From NCBI RefSeq assembly GCF_002954245.1, contig NZ_PPTG01000036.1, positions 1 to 32,202 of the forward strand: 32,202 bases of DNA, read 5' to 3'. This DNA comes from Cryobacterium aureum. GTDB lineage: Bacteria; Actinomycetota; Actinomycetes; Actinomycetales; Microbacteriaceae. Both the position numbers and the translations under genes were made by a program. The notes under the pieces are model-generated. The model had not been told where the DNA came from, did not search any database, and was given only the letters and a program-made list of their open reading frames with translations. Positions 6,970 to 16,059 of this stretch are shown one piece after another (position 1 is the stretch's first letter; each line of letters begins with the position of its first letter).

Positions 6970-8460
6970 TCAGTCGGTGAGGGTGTAGAAGGCGAGGCCC
7001 GCGGCTCCGCCGATCACGTAGGAGTTCTTGCCGGCATCGATGCCGCCCATGCGCACGGCGGCCGCCGAGAACGCGTTGCCGTCCGTCGCGGCCCGGTCGC
7101 TTGTGCACGCGAAGACGTCTCGCCCGGCGCCGTACGCGAGCGTCTCGCCGGTGCCGTTCTGTGGCGTCTGGAACCCGTCGCGAGACTCGCCGCAGGCGAA
7201 GATCGCGCCGCCGGGCAGATCGGTGACCTCGCCGGTGAGGACGTCGACCATGCTCACCGTGCCCGCGACGTCGACCGGACGGATGGGCGACCCGACCTCG
7301 AAGAAGACCTCGGTTCCCGCTGACTCGGTGCCGGCGGTGCCCAGAGGGACTGTGAACTGCACCTCGCCGGAGATCGGGTCAACGCCGAGCAGGTCGATGT
7401 CGACGTTGGTGTTCGCCGTCTCCAGGTTGATGCCGTCGGCACCCAGCGCAACGGTCATCGTGCCGGAGTTATATAGACAGAGCGGGGTGATGTCGCTGAG
7501 GAGATCGGGATCAATTCTGGACGCGTCACAGATGGTGGCGCCCTCAATCTTCCAGAGCGTCTCGCCTGTTGCGGGGTCGAGGCCGACGGCGGCGGTTTGC
7601 GTCTTGTCGATGACGCCGGCGCCGGTGTCGAGCCGGGCGGTGTCGAAGTAGCTGGCGATGCCCACTACCGCGGCATCCGTTCCGGAGAGATCCCAGTTCC
7701 AGCCGGCGTCGCTCGAATAGCCCTCGGCGAAGACGTCACTGTAGGCGCGCTGCCAGGTCGTGACGCCGTTGGCGCTGAAGCCGAGCTGCTCCACGCCCTC
7801 GGGTGCGCGGTCACCGGTGGAGAAGAGTCGGTCGCTGAGTAGGCGCGCGTTAGCCGGAATCACCACATCGGTGTCGGCCACGATCGTGCCGACCTTGGGG
7901 TCGAGACGAAAGTTCGCTCGGTCCTCGTTGTACGGTTCGGCGATGAAGCCGCTGAAGCAGACCGCGATTTCGTCGGCGCACGGTGAGGGGCGTTTCGTCG
8001 CCCAGACCAGATCGTTCGAGATGGCGGTGGGGATGCCGGTGCCGATTTCGGCAATAACGAGTTCGCGCCATCCGTCGTCGTCGCCGGTCGGCGCGCTCAG
8101 ATAAGTGACGAAGGACTTGTCACCCGACTCCAGCCCGGCCAAATTCACGACAACACCCTGCGTGGCGGAGCCGACGGCTGCGACGTCGCGCCAGATTTCG
8201 GCGCCGGTCTCGGCGTTCCAGGCGACCACGTTGAGCGCGCCATCCAGGGCGGCCACATAAGAGGCAACGAAACCGTCCTGGTAAATCGGCTGCCCGACCA
8301 GATCAACATCTGCGGTCCAGGCCGGCTCGACGGGAGTCACGAAGTCGGGTTGGGCCGCGGTGTCGGTGGGCTCGGGGGACGGAGCGGACGCGGAGCATCC
8401 GCTGAGAGCGGCAATCACGACCAGCCCGATGAGTGTGGCCGTCTTGGTGTGCCGTGACAT
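6970..8460 (-). CDS. PQQ-like beta-propeller lipoprotein
   Basis: A 496-residue surface lipoprotein. The signal peptide ends in VVIAALSGC (lipobox Cys about residue 22). A Pro/Thr/Asp linker follows, then a repeated propeller fold with PQQ-like blades, for example NVVAWNAETGAEIW, AAVGLDPATGETLWKIEG and DLLGVDPISGEVQF. These proteins usually act as extracytoplasmic scaffolds, not PQQ enzymes. Several cysteines in the last third (TICDAS, PLCLYN, FACGES, FACTSD) may form disulfides. ATG 8460 was chosen because AAAGGGGAACC lies just upstream; a longer frame to 8664 adds a non-signal leader. It is apparently monocistronic. Confidence 0.85.
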   Translation of the reverse strand: MSRHTKTATLIGLVVIAALSGCSASAPSPEPTDTAAQPDFVTPVEPAWTADVDLVGQPIYQDGFVASYVAALDGALNVVAWNAETGAEIWRDVAAVGSATQGVVVNLAGLESGDKSFVTYLSAPTGDDDGWRELVIAEIGTGIPTAISNDLVWATKRPSPCADEIAVCFSGFIAEPYNEDRANFRLDPKVGTIVADTDVVIPANARLLSDRLFSTGDRAPEGVEQLGFSANGVTTWQRAYSDVFAEGYSSDAGWNWDLSGTDAAVVGIASYFDTARLDTGAGVIDKTQTAAVGLDPATGETLWKIEGATICDASRIDPDLLSDITPLCLYNSGTMTVALGADGINLETANTNVDIDLLGVDPISGEVQFTVPLGTAGTESAGTEVFFEVGSPIRPVDVAGTVSMVDVLTGEVTDLPGGAIFACGESRDGFQTPQNGTGETLAYGAGRDVFACTSDRAATDGNAFSAAAVRMGGIDAGKNSYVIGGAAGLAFYTLTD

Positions 8461-8953
8461 GGTTCCCCTTTGGTTTGTCAATCGCCCCCGATCACGAAAA
8501 CATGATCTGTGACAACTATGCCGTATCGGGGGAGGGAGGGGCGCGAGAGCAGCTGGAGGCCGCGATTCGCGATCACACCGACGGGCACACGGTCCGATTC
8601 TCGTGGGAAAAGACCGCACACATACCCGTTCCCTTCCGGTAACGGCAGCCGCACTTTCGCGCACCGGACGTGCGGACCGGCGACAAGGAATAGCCTTCTC
8701 AGCCCGAATTCGTTACCCGCCAACTCGGGCCATCCGACGCAGTTCTTCGGGCCGGGCTGGCACATAAGCACTTCGAAGTGCCCCCTGAGACCGCCAACAG
8801 TTCCTTTCGGGTTATTCGCGCACGGCAGAAGCGACACGTCGCATTCCTGACGAGGGATGCGAACACCACAGACGATTCCGGGCTCATTCCGGCGCGGCAC
8901 CGCTTCCCTAGAACGATCCGCTACCGGAACGTAGCTGTCCCACTCAAGGTTCC
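8461..8953. other. Gene-free stretch, about 490 bases
   Basis: Frames on both strands are open in places, but none reads like a protein and no family is recognised. A small inverted repeat (CGCAC...GTGCG, about 8660-8674) is the only structure I noted. It is probably decayed DNA between the lipoprotein and the flavoprotein remnant. Confidence 0.3.
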
Positions 8954-9677
8954 TCAACTGGGACATCGCACGAGGCGGTTGACGACGTGCGCGGCGTCCT
9001 TGCCGACTCCGCCGACTAAGTGCGAGGTGATCGAGGACTGGTAGGGCATGCCGACGACGTAGAGACCGGGTTCGGCGGTGACTCCTCGGTGGTGGACCAG
9101 CCGGCCGCTGGTGTCGAAGACGGGCAGATGCAGGAATCGGTTGTCGGGTCGAAGGCCGGTGCACCAGATCACGGCGTCCACGTCGACGGTTGTGCCGTCG
9201 TCGGTGAGCGGGTGTCCGCCTCGGATGCCGGCCACTCGTGGCAGCCGGTGGATGCCCGCCGCCTCGAGGGCGCCAGGTCGGATACGGCCCAGGGGTTCCG
9301 CGCCACCTCGGAGTCCACGCTTGGAGAGCGCCGTGCCGGCACGGCCGAGTGCTTGCATCAGCGGGTAGGTCCAGGTGCCCAGTGGTGGGATATGCCCGAC
9401 GTCGCGCCCAGCGAGGTACACGACGCGTTCCGAGCCGCCCGTGGTTGTGCCGGTGAGGTCCAGGGCGATCTCGGCGCCGGAGTTGCCGGCGCCGACCACC
9501 AACACCGGTCCGTCTGGGAGCTGGTTGGGGTGGCGGTAGGCGCTGGAGTGAAGCTGGGTGATCTGCGGGTCGAGGGCGGTGGCTATGACGGGCACCACAG
9601 GGCGGCTGTGCGCGCTGGTCGCGACCACGACGTTGCGAGCACACCACCGTCGACCGTCGGCAGCAGCGATGAGCAGA
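8954..9677 (-). pseudogene. FAD/NADPH flavoprotein monooxygenase, N-terminal half missing
   Basis: The frame reads DGRRWCARNVVVATSAHSRP, then the NADPH-binding Rossmann motif VLVVGAGNSGAEIALDL and the C-terminal CTGLRPDNRFLHLP and EPGLYVVGMPYQSS. These are motifs of the CzcO/YUC-like flavoprotein monooxygenases. The first FAD-binding GxGxxG domain is absent. The frame upstream of about 9677 is unrelated, and a Shine-Dalgarno plus ATG at 9695 opens a different frame. The first Met (9628) lies inside the fold. It is a 5' deletion remnant and probably inactive. Confidence 0.75.
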
Positions 9678-9962
9678 CTCGTTGGCGTGCCTCATGGTGG
9701 TTCCCCTTACGGGAATTGAGGTGAGTTCGTTGGTGGCTGGAGCGAGGCGTGCACGCGAGTCCGAACATTTGTGCAGACGACTTCGAAAAGTGACAGAACT
9801 GGGCGCCGAGATCCAGACGCACCTGTGTCTAGTAAACCTTTACGTTATTGAGACGATGGCGGCCTGGTGCGCGGGTCCAGCAGGTGTTGAGTCTGCTGCT
9901 CATGATGATACTGGGACCATGGGGACTCCGTTCGGCTTGAGGTTCGGAAATATAGTGCGAGC

Positions 9963-10952
9963 ATGGTCACAACCGCGCTTCGTCGACGCCTTCCTTTAGT
10001 GGCCGTCGGAATCGCCGTGTTGCTGTGGTCGACGAGCTTCGGAATTAGCGGCGAGGTATTAAAAACGGCGTCACCAGCCGTGCTCTCGGTCGGCCGGTTC
10101 GCGATCGGCCTGATCGTCCTCGTGCCCCTCGCCGCACGTCGGCCACTGTTCGCGCGTACCGTCCGACACCCGCGCACGATCCTGCTCGGGCTCCTCGGAG
10201 TGGCGATATATTACTCGCTGACCAACATCGGTCTTGAGTTCACTACTCCCGGCACGGCCGCTCTCAGCAACGCGGCGCTCCCCGCGCTGACCGCCCTGCT
10301 TGGTCTGTTCATCCTGAAGGAGCGCTTGGCTCCCCGCACGATCGTCGGACTAGTGCTCGCTACCGCCGGCGTCGTCATCGTGGCGGGTGCTGGCCTCACT
10401 TTGGACATCGGCGTGCTGCTCTGCCTCATCGGCTTGGCCAGCTACGCACTCTATACAGAGCTTCTCCGCAAGGGTGCACCCGCCGAGCCCCGACAACGGG
10501 CGGCCGTCGGTCGACAGGCGGCCGGGGCCATTGATCCGCTCGTGCTGGCAACGGCGACCGCCGTATGGGGTACCGCGATCATGCTCCCCTGGCTCATCGC
10601 AGAGACGGCGGCCGGCGCGGCCGCCATCCCAAGCGGATGGGGAGGCCTTGGGGGTCTGCTGTTCCTCGGCGTCGTAATCACCGCGCCGACTCTCGTGCTG
10701 TTCAACTACGGCGCCGAACGCCTTCCCGCCGCAGCCACCGGCGTGGTCACCGCAGCAATTCCGGCACTCGGCTACCTCTTCGCCCTTGTACTTGGCGAAC
10801 CATTCGACACGATCACCACACTCGGCGGAGCAGTCGCGCTCGTCGGCGTCACCATCGCCTCGGTCACAGCTCCCTCGACCGACTCAAGTCCGGCCGGTTC
10901 GGGCTTACCCCCACACGAAGACGTAACCGTCGGCCTTTCTGAACGCGACTGA
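9963..10952 (+). CDS. EamA/DMT-superfamily transporter
   Basis: A 329-residue membrane protein with ten hydrophobic segments arranged as two EamA repeats. The first repeat includes VAVGIAVLLWSTSFGISGEVL, a signature of the DMT superfamily, and TTPGTAALSNAALPALTALLG. The second includes GVVITAPTLVLFNYGAERLPAA. Such proteins export or import amino acids or other metabolites; the substrate cannot be inferred. No Shine-Dalgarno precedes the ATG, but TATAGT (9951-9956) lies 6 bases upstream, so transcription may start at or near the ATG and give a leaderless mRNA. No operon partner is seen. Confidence 0.85.
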   Translation: MVTTALRRRLPLVAVGIAVLLWSTSFGISGEVLKTASPAVLSVGRFAIGLIVLVPLAARRPLFARTVRHPRTILLGLLGVAIYYSLTNIGLEFTTPGTAALSNAALPALTALLGLFILKERLAPRTIVGLVLATAGVVIVAGAGLTLDIGVLLCLIGLASYALYTELLRKGAPAEPRQRAAVGRQAAGAIDPLVLATATAVWGTAIMLPWLIAETAAGAAAIPSGWGGLGGLLFLGVVITAPTLVLFNYGAERLPAAATGVVTAAIPALGYLFALVLGEPFDTITTLGGAVALVGVTIASVTAPSTDSSPAGSGLPPHEDVTVGLSERD

Positions 10953-11095
10953 TCAGAGAGCAGGGCACTCGACAGGAGCGCAGTGCGACACCGAGCAGTC
11001 ATCAGCGCCGCCACAAAGCGATGGCAGAACACCGCCACTTAGCAACCCACTCCACGCCTCACTCCCGGCGCCAGTCTTCTGACAGGTTGACAGTC

Positions 11096-11710
11096 CTACT
11101 TCTTCGAGAGCAGCCTCGCACTGTCAGGTCGCAACTCCCCCACCGGTGAGACATGGCGGTACAGCGTCTGCCGCGTGATCCCGAGCTCCTTACAAAGGTC
11201 CCCGACCTTCGCTTCTTTCTGCCCCATCGCGGCCATGGCCAGGCGGACCTTCGCTGGCGTCATCTTAAAAGACCGCCCGCCCGTCCTCCCCCGCGCTCGC
11301 GCAGCGGCAAACCCAGCGACCGTGCGCTCAGAGATGACCGCCCGCTCGAATTCTGCCAGAGCGGCGAAGATCCCAAAGACGAGCTCGCCGGACGCGGTCG
11401 TGGTATCGATCGCTGTACCCCCCACCAGTGAGCACCCTGAGGCCGACGCCGCGGTCGGTGAGGTCATGCACGGTGTTGACCAAGTGGAGCAGGTCTCGAC
11501 CGAGTCGGTCAAGTTTCCACACCATGAGCGTGTCGCCCTCTCGGAGCGCCTTCAGTCAGGCCGCCAAGTGCGGCCGGTCATCTCTCTTACCAGAGGCATG
11601 GTCCTCGTAGAAGTTGTCCGGCTCGCGCCTGCAACCAGAAGCGAATCATGCTGAAGATCAGTGTTCTGCGACCCGTCGGCTTTCGATACCCGCATGTACC
11701 CGACGAGCAT
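11096..11710 (-). pseudogene. Serine recombinase (resolvase/invertase), multiply broken
   Basis: The gene starts at ATG 11710 (MLVGYMRVSKADGSQNTDLQ, containing the catalytic Ser of the R-x-S motif). It needs a frameshift near 11630, reads through an in-frame TGA near 11560 (EDHASGKRDDRPHLAA then LKALREGDTLMVWKLDRLGR), and shifts again near 11420. The tail is FGIFAALAEFERAVISERTV and a Hin-type helix-turn-helix, LCKELGITRQTLYRHVS. About 200 residues would be restored, the normal length. Three independent lesions make this clearly dead. It resembles Tn3-type resolvases. Confidence 0.85.
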
Positions 11711-11993
11711 ACTCACCTCTGTCACTTATACGTTCGATTACGTGACAATGCGATCGTATCTTTGAGGAACAAGAAAATTTTCACACAACCCGTCATGTAT
11801 TCTGCGTGTCACAAACGGTGAGGTGTCGTGCGTTCATTGGCAGTTGCGCGCATGGCGCCCACTGCAAAATTGTGCCTCCAGCTGGCCCGCGAGAGTCGGT
11901 CTGAATATTAGTCTTCAGGGGTTCCAGACGCGGGGCGATTTGGTTGCCTGGCGGGAACAGGAGGAATCACGCGGACGATTAGTACGAATATCG
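11711..11993. other. Region upstream of the broken resolvase, possible res remnant
   Basis: Contains GTCACTTATACG...CGTGAC (about 11717-11744) and ATACG...CGTAT pairs in the position where a resolvase res site would lie. A 27-codon frame (GTG 11828 to TAG 11911) has a weak upstream GGTGAGG but no recognised family. The res assignment is inference only. Confidence 0.3.
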
Positions 11994-12275
11994 ATGCGAA
12001 CGGGTACATTGATCGCAAAGCTCACAAGACTCACAGGTCCAACAAGACTCACAAAATACACAGTTACTCACAAGGAACCCACTATAGAGAACCCATTCCG
12101 GCCCTCGGCCGGCGCGACACCGCCGGAAATTATCGGCCGTGCAGGCCTTCCCGACGAGTTCGATTACGGTCTACGCCTAGGCTCTGGGGCACCGGGGCTG
12201 CTCACCATCTTCACTGGCGCCCGTGGCATTGGCAAAACCGTCATGCTCGGCGCCGCCCACGACATGGCCGGAGGG
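11994..12275 (+). pseudogene. AAA-type ATP-binding protein, N-terminal fragment
   Basis: Starts at ATG 11994 and reads NPFRPSAGATPPEIIGRAGL, then a Walker A loop FTGARGIGKTVMLGAAHDMA. NPF.P..G..PP...GR followed by GARG.GKT is the N-terminal signature of actinobacterial AAA ATPases found on plasmids and with toxin modules. Homology stops shortly after Walker A (about 12275); Walker B and the rest are gone. The leader DNA has four CTCACA units at 12021, 12030, 12048 and 12067 that encode a repetitive TRLT peptide. The fragment is too short to function. Confidence 0.6.
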
Positions 12276-12296
12276 CGCGGTAGGGGCTTCCTGCGT

Positions 12297-12316
12297 GTGT
12301 CCACGTCTGTGGACAC
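12297..12316. promoter_or_regulatory. Perfect 8-bp-stem palindrome upstream of the fusion gene
   Basis: GTGTCCAC and GTGGACAC flank a 4-base loop. It lies about 50 bases before ATG 12365. It could be an operator or a weak hairpin; no T-run follows, so a Rho-independent terminator is unlikely. Confidence 0.45.
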
Positions 12317-12364
12317 TTCGGCCTGTAGCTTTAGCAACACAGGTCATCATTACAGGGGGAAACA

Positions 12365-12871
12365 ATGAGCGTCAGCGCAGCAACTGTGGAGGAAGCGAAA
12401 GCACTCACCACCCGCATCACACAGAGCACGGACGAGTTCGCCAAGCTCCTACATGAAGCGTGGAAAATCAAGGTTTGGGTGCCCCTGAATTACACAGGAT
12501 TCAAAAAATGGCTGTCTGAGGAGGTAGGCATTTCCCGCTCCCGTGGGTACCAGCTCATCGCCATCGCCCAGTTGGAAGAACTGGTGAGGGGCACCATCAC
12601 CCCGCTCCCTAAGCCCTTTATTCTCAGCGACTGGAGAACTCGTGCAGTGATTGCACATGGCGTGGAAGTTGTCATGGAACTGCGGGCAACCACAGCAACA
12701 GCGAATACCGGGGAAGTTAAGGCTCGGATTGATACCAAAAAAAGCGCCACTCGGTTTGACCGTGAACTTGACGAACATGAACGTAAGAACCAGTTGTACC
12801 AGTTGGATCGGGCTGAAACAGAGGTCGAAGCCGGTGTCACCGAAAATAGTTTCCGTACATGGGGAAATATC
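12365..12871 (+). CDS. Plasmid-type protein of unknown function, now fused to a lipoprotein
   Basis: Begins at ATG 12365 after GGGGGAAACA, a good Shine-Dalgarno. About 169 residues read as one soluble module. A helical start (VEEAKALTTRITQSTDEFAKLLHEAW) is followed by a helix-turn-helix-like segment (WLSEEVGISRSRGYQLIAIAQL) and a charged stretch (FDRELDEHERKNQLYQLDRAETEVE). I infer a DNA-binding or replication-accessory protein of plasmid type but cannot name a family. The frame runs straight into the lipoprotein below without a stop, so the native C-terminus seems lost or replaced. GC content falls from here to 13735. Confidence 0.5.
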
Positions 12872-13735
12872 ATGAACGGTGCATGTTCTAAAAGAACTAA
12901 ACGTGTAGCCGGTGCTGGGCTAGTAGGAGTTATGGCGTTCTCGCTCGTTGGTTGTTTTCCGGCAATCGGAGCTAACTTTCTCAACCCTAACGGACCAGGG
13001 ACAGAGAGAACTAGCCAAGACTATGGAGATGCCGCTGGCTCTGGAACAAAAGTCACTGACTCCCTAGGAGAATACGAAACCATTGAACTTAACTCTCAGT
13101 CCCGTCTTGGTTCGTATGACCCTATTTTTGTCGACCCTGCGGCTTATACTGCTGGGTTTACAGATGCTGATCTAGCAGAAGCTCAAAGTTTTGGTATTAA
13201 CTATATGATCAAAGAATTTATTTCATCCACTGCATTAGACACAGGTGCAGCAGGATATGCTGACTGGTATTCCAGTAAAGCACCGCAATACTATTCTGCA
13301 GAGATACTAAACGACCCGACCACACAGAACGGTACTGCAGATACAATCCTAACAAACGCCACCAAGGTTCAAATTCCTCAATTAATTCGTGACGGAAAGC
13401 CTCGGGAGAGTTTTCTTACTTTGGGAATTAACGTTATCTCAACCCAAACATACAATGGAGCTCCCTACATAGATTTGAGTACAGCCTATGAAGTTGACTA
13501 CCGTGTTTCCGACCAATCTGCTATTACTTTTTCTGCCCAAGTTGCAGGGCTTTCTGAAAGCGATTTCCTTGCTAGCGAACTTCCTAAAGATTCTCTCAAG
13601 GACGGAAAAGGCGAGAATATTTACTCTTCAGACGGTTTAGCGAATGTCCGTCTTATAAAACAAGATGGTAAATGGGTCATTATTGGTTTCGAATGCGACA
13701 GTAATTTCTCGACAGTTGATTTTATTAACCAATAA
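12872..13735 (+). CDS. Low-GC lipoprotein with NTF2-like C-terminal region
   Basis: A 287-residue lipoprotein with its own internal start. GGGGAAA (12861-12867) lies 4 bases before ATG 12872. The signal peptide KRTKRVAGAGLVGVMAFSLVGC has a textbook lipobox. The mature part contains IFVDPAAYTAGFTDADLAEA and a closing VRLIKQDGKWVIIGFECD, a strand pattern typical of NTF2-like surface proteins. The DNA here is markedly AT-richer than its neighbours, suggesting a separate origin. Whether the cell makes the long fusion from 12365, this short form, or both is unknown. No family is named. Confidence 0.65.
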   Translation: MNGACSKRTKRVAGAGLVGVMAFSLVGCFPAIGANFLNPNGPGTERTSQDYGDAAGSGTKVTDSLGEYETIELNSQSRLGSYDPIFVDPAAYTAGFTDADLAEAQSFGINYMIKEFISSTALDTGAAGYADWYSSKAPQYYSAEILNDPTTQNGTADTILTNATKVQIPQLIRDGKPRESFLTLGINVISTQTYNGAPYIDLSTAYEVDYRVSDQSAITFSAQVAGLSESDFLASELPKDSLKDGKGENIYSSDGLANVRLIKQDGKWVIIGFECDSNFSTVDFINQ

Positions 13736-13923
13736 ATTTTGATAACTCAGTCGCCGTTGAGTATATTAACGGCGGGAACTCTTTTACCGCCGAGTTCGGC
13801 GTCCACGGGTCTGACCTGGGTCAAGGAGTGCTGTCAAGACACCGACCGTCGAACGCGCTGGGTCGAACTGATCGACACCGCAAGGATCCAGCTTTACACC
13901 ACGCCGAATCGGCTACAGCCAGC
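13736..13923. terminator. Hairpins downstream of the low-GC lipoprotein
   Basis: CCGTT...AACGG (about 13753-13771) is followed by CGGCGG...CCGCCG with an AT-rich loop (about 13770-13793). These sit directly after the lipoprotein stop, where a terminator is expected, but only a short T-run is present in the loop. The rest of the stretch shows no gene. Confidence 0.35.
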
Positions 13924-14484
13924 TCAGCTTCCAGCACGGAGGTAGACGTAGACGGTTTCGCGGCTGATCTCAAACTCTCGAGCAAGAACAGACTTCGGCA
14001 CGCCTGCAGCAGCCTTCTCGCGCAGCTCGGCCGCGCGGACCGTGTCGAGGGACGGGGTACGTCCACGGTAGGCGCCACGCTTCTTGGCCAGGGCGATGCC
14101 CTCGCGTTGACGTTCCCGGATCAGTGACCGCTCGAACTCAGCAAACGCCCCCATGACGTTCAAGAGCAGGTTTGCCATCGCGTTGTCATCGCCAGTGAAA
14201 GAGAGTTGCTCTTTCACAAACTCGACCCGAACCTTCTTGGCCGTAAGCCGGCGCACGATCGAGCGGAGGTCGTCGAGGTTGCGGGCAAGACGGTCCATGG
14301 AGTGCACGAGAACGGTGTCTCCATCTCTGACGAACTTGATCATCTCTTCCAGTTCAGGCCGGTTAAGATCTTTCCCCGACGCCTTTTCCTCGAACACCCG
14401 GTCAACATCGACGCCAGCGAGCTGACGGACGGTGTTCTGATCGAGGGTACTCACCCGCACATATCCAACTCGTTGACCCGTCAC
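13924..14484 (-). CDS. tnpR: Tn3-type resolvase (serine recombinase)
   Basis: An intact 186-residue serine recombinase. The N-terminal catalytic domain has VGYVRVSTLDQNTVRQL (Ser in R-V-S) and VHSMDRLARNLDDL with the conserved Arg pair. The E-helix contains NVMGAFAEFERSLIRERQREG. The C-terminal helix-turn-helix is SVLAREFEISRETVYVYLR. Length and motifs fit TnpR of Tn3 transposons or plasmid multimer resolvases. No tnpA is nearby, so it is either a relic of a larger transposon or a stand-alone resolution system. Its candidate res site lies just upstream. Confidence 0.9.
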   Translation of the reverse strand: MTGQRVGYVRVSTLDQNTVRQLAGVDVDRVFEEKASGKDLNRPELEEMIKFVRDGDTVLVHSMDRLARNLDDLRSIVRRLTAKKVRVEFVKEQLSFTGDDNAMANLLLNVMGAFAEFERSLIRERQREGIALAKKRGAYRGRTPSLDTVRAAELREKAAAGVPKSVLAREFEISRETVYVYLRAGS

Positions 14485-14503
14485 GCGGCTCTCCTGCCTG
14501 TTT

Positions 14504-14572
14504 TGTCAGGATGAAGTCTAAGACCCGACTACAAGGGGTGTCTACTCATTAAAATTAGACCCTATCCTGACA
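14504..14572. promoter_or_regulatory. Candidate res site of the resolvase
   Basis: A 9-bp inverted repeat, TGTCAGGAT (14504-14512) and ATCCTGACA (14564-14572), brackets an AT-rich stretch containing GTCTAAGAC and GTCTA...TAGAC. It lies immediately upstream of the resolvase start, the normal position for res and the tnpR promoter. The function is inferred from position and symmetry. Confidence 0.5.
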
Positions 14573-14803
14573 ATATTTATCGAGGGCATCTGACGCCTAG
14601 TTGGGGTACACGTCAAATTGACAGTTCGCTGCTTGCTTCGACGTTTTTAGCTTCCCCATTGACGCCTCGTAATGTCTCGCAACCGTCCTTGCCTACAAGA
14701 ATGGTAACGCCGGTAAAAACACACGTTTCGAGATATACCGGCTGTGGAGTTTGGCGATGAATGGCGGCGTTCTGTGACCGCTCGATGTCACAGTGTCCGT
14801 GGG
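14573..14803. other. Spacer between res site and IS30 element
   Basis: No gene recognised. A hairpin CTGTGAC...GTCACAG with an 8-base loop lies at 14772-14793, just outside the IS30 left repeat. Confidence 0.3.
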
Positions 14804-14808
14804 GGATT

Positions 14809-16059
14809 GGCGGATTCAACCGGTCGTCGCAACGATGGGCTTTTCTGGCTCTGACAATAGTCGTTCCATGGCTTGAGCGGGTGTGATGTCGCCGAGCGTT
14901 TTGCGGGGTCGATTGTTGAGTTCGGTAGCGACTTCGAGTAGCCGCTCGGGCGAATGAACGGATAAGTCGGTGCCTTTGGGGAAATACTGGCGCAGCAGCC
15001 CGTTGGTGTTCTCGTTGGTGCCCCGCTGCCACGGCGAATGCGGATCACAGAAGTAGATAGCCATCTTTGTGGCCAGCGTGATCTGCCGGTGCTGGGCCAG
15101 CTCGGTTCCCTGATCCCAAGTCAACGTCTTCACCAAGTGCTCGGGGAGAGTCTTGATGGCTGCCACCAGGCAATCGCGAACCGTGATCGCGCTGTGGTCA
15201 CCGGGGAGGTGGACCAGCATTGTGAACCGGGTCTGACGCTCCACCAACGTAGCGATCGCCGACCGGCAGTGTGATCCCAAGATCAGATCTCCTTCCTAAT
15301 GCCCCGGCACGGCCCGGTCGGAAACTTCCGCCGGTCGCTCGCTGATCATGGTCATGTCCGGGATCTTGCCGGAGTTCTTCGCAGCAGGGCGCCTGGGACG
15401 CCGGATGGCGCGGCCGGTGCGCAAATGCTGATGCAGATCACCACGCAAGTCACCCCGGCCGCCCCCATAAAGCGCCTGGTAGATGGCTTCCGGGCTGACT
15501 CACATTTCCTGCCGATCGGGAAACACCGCGGCCAGATGATCACTGATCTGTTCCGGACTCCATTTCAGGCACAACTTTTTCTGCACCAAAAAGGCCAGTT
15601 CCGGATGGTCGAATTTGCTGGCCTTGGGTCGACGGCCGCGGAGCTCGGCCTGCTTCTGCGCCGCATACGGGGCATACCTTGTCTGTGCCTGCAGGCCAGT
15701 CTTGGACCCGCCTCGAGCCAGCTCTCGACTGATCGTGGCAGCAGACCGGCCCACCAGAGCAGCGATCGCCCGCACGCCCGTGCCACCTAGATGCAAGTCC
15801 GCGATCTGCAGCCGTTCCTCCAAGGACAAATACCACCCCGATCGCTCTGCCTCAGGACGAGGGATTCGCCCACCCGTCGCTTGACGCCAACGCCGTCCAG
15901 TTCGTCGATTCACCCCGACAGCATCGCACGCAGCAGTCAGCGTCGAGCCTTGAGTCATCAACACCCAAAACCGCGCCTGCTTCTCCACCAACTCATACTT
16001 CGACCACACGTACAACACCTCACAAAAATCGAGTGTTGCGACGACCGGTTGAATTCGCC
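14809..16059 (-). mobile_element. IS30-family insertion sequence with terminal inverted repeats
   Basis: Terminal repeats of 25 bp (14809-14833 and 16035-16059) match at 24 of 25 positions in inverted orientation, with GGTTGAAT/CGCC ends. The trinucleotide ATT flanks both ends (14806-14808 and 16060-16062), which fits a 3-bp target duplication. The unit is 1251 bp, normal for IS30. Its single transposase gene, on the minus strand, is interrupted by two nonsense codons, so the copy is not autonomous. Confidence 0.8.
14816..15991 (-). pseudogene. IS30 transposase with two in-frame stop codons
   Basis: The frame starts near LVEKQARFWVLMTQGST and includes the helix-turn-helix IAALVGRSAATISRELAR and the SKFDHPELAFLVQKKL region. 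It stops at a TGA at 15500-15502, directly after PDRQEM. It continues in the same frame with SPEAIYQALYGGGRGDLRG and hits TAG in DRAVPGH-stop-EGDLILG, where IS30 proteins have Trp. It then runs intact through TWDQGTELAQHRQITLATKM, FCDPHSPWQRGTNENTNGL (DDE core) to the end. There are no frameshifts. Only suppression of both stops would give an active enzyme, so it is a recent pseudogene. Confidence 0.8.

Noticed and set aside
8478..9695. 405-residue minus ORF starting after a good Shine-Dalgarno
   Set aside because: It is Arg/Pro/Ala-rich and runs over the flavoprotein remnant in the wrong frame; the flavoprotein motifs are in the other frame.
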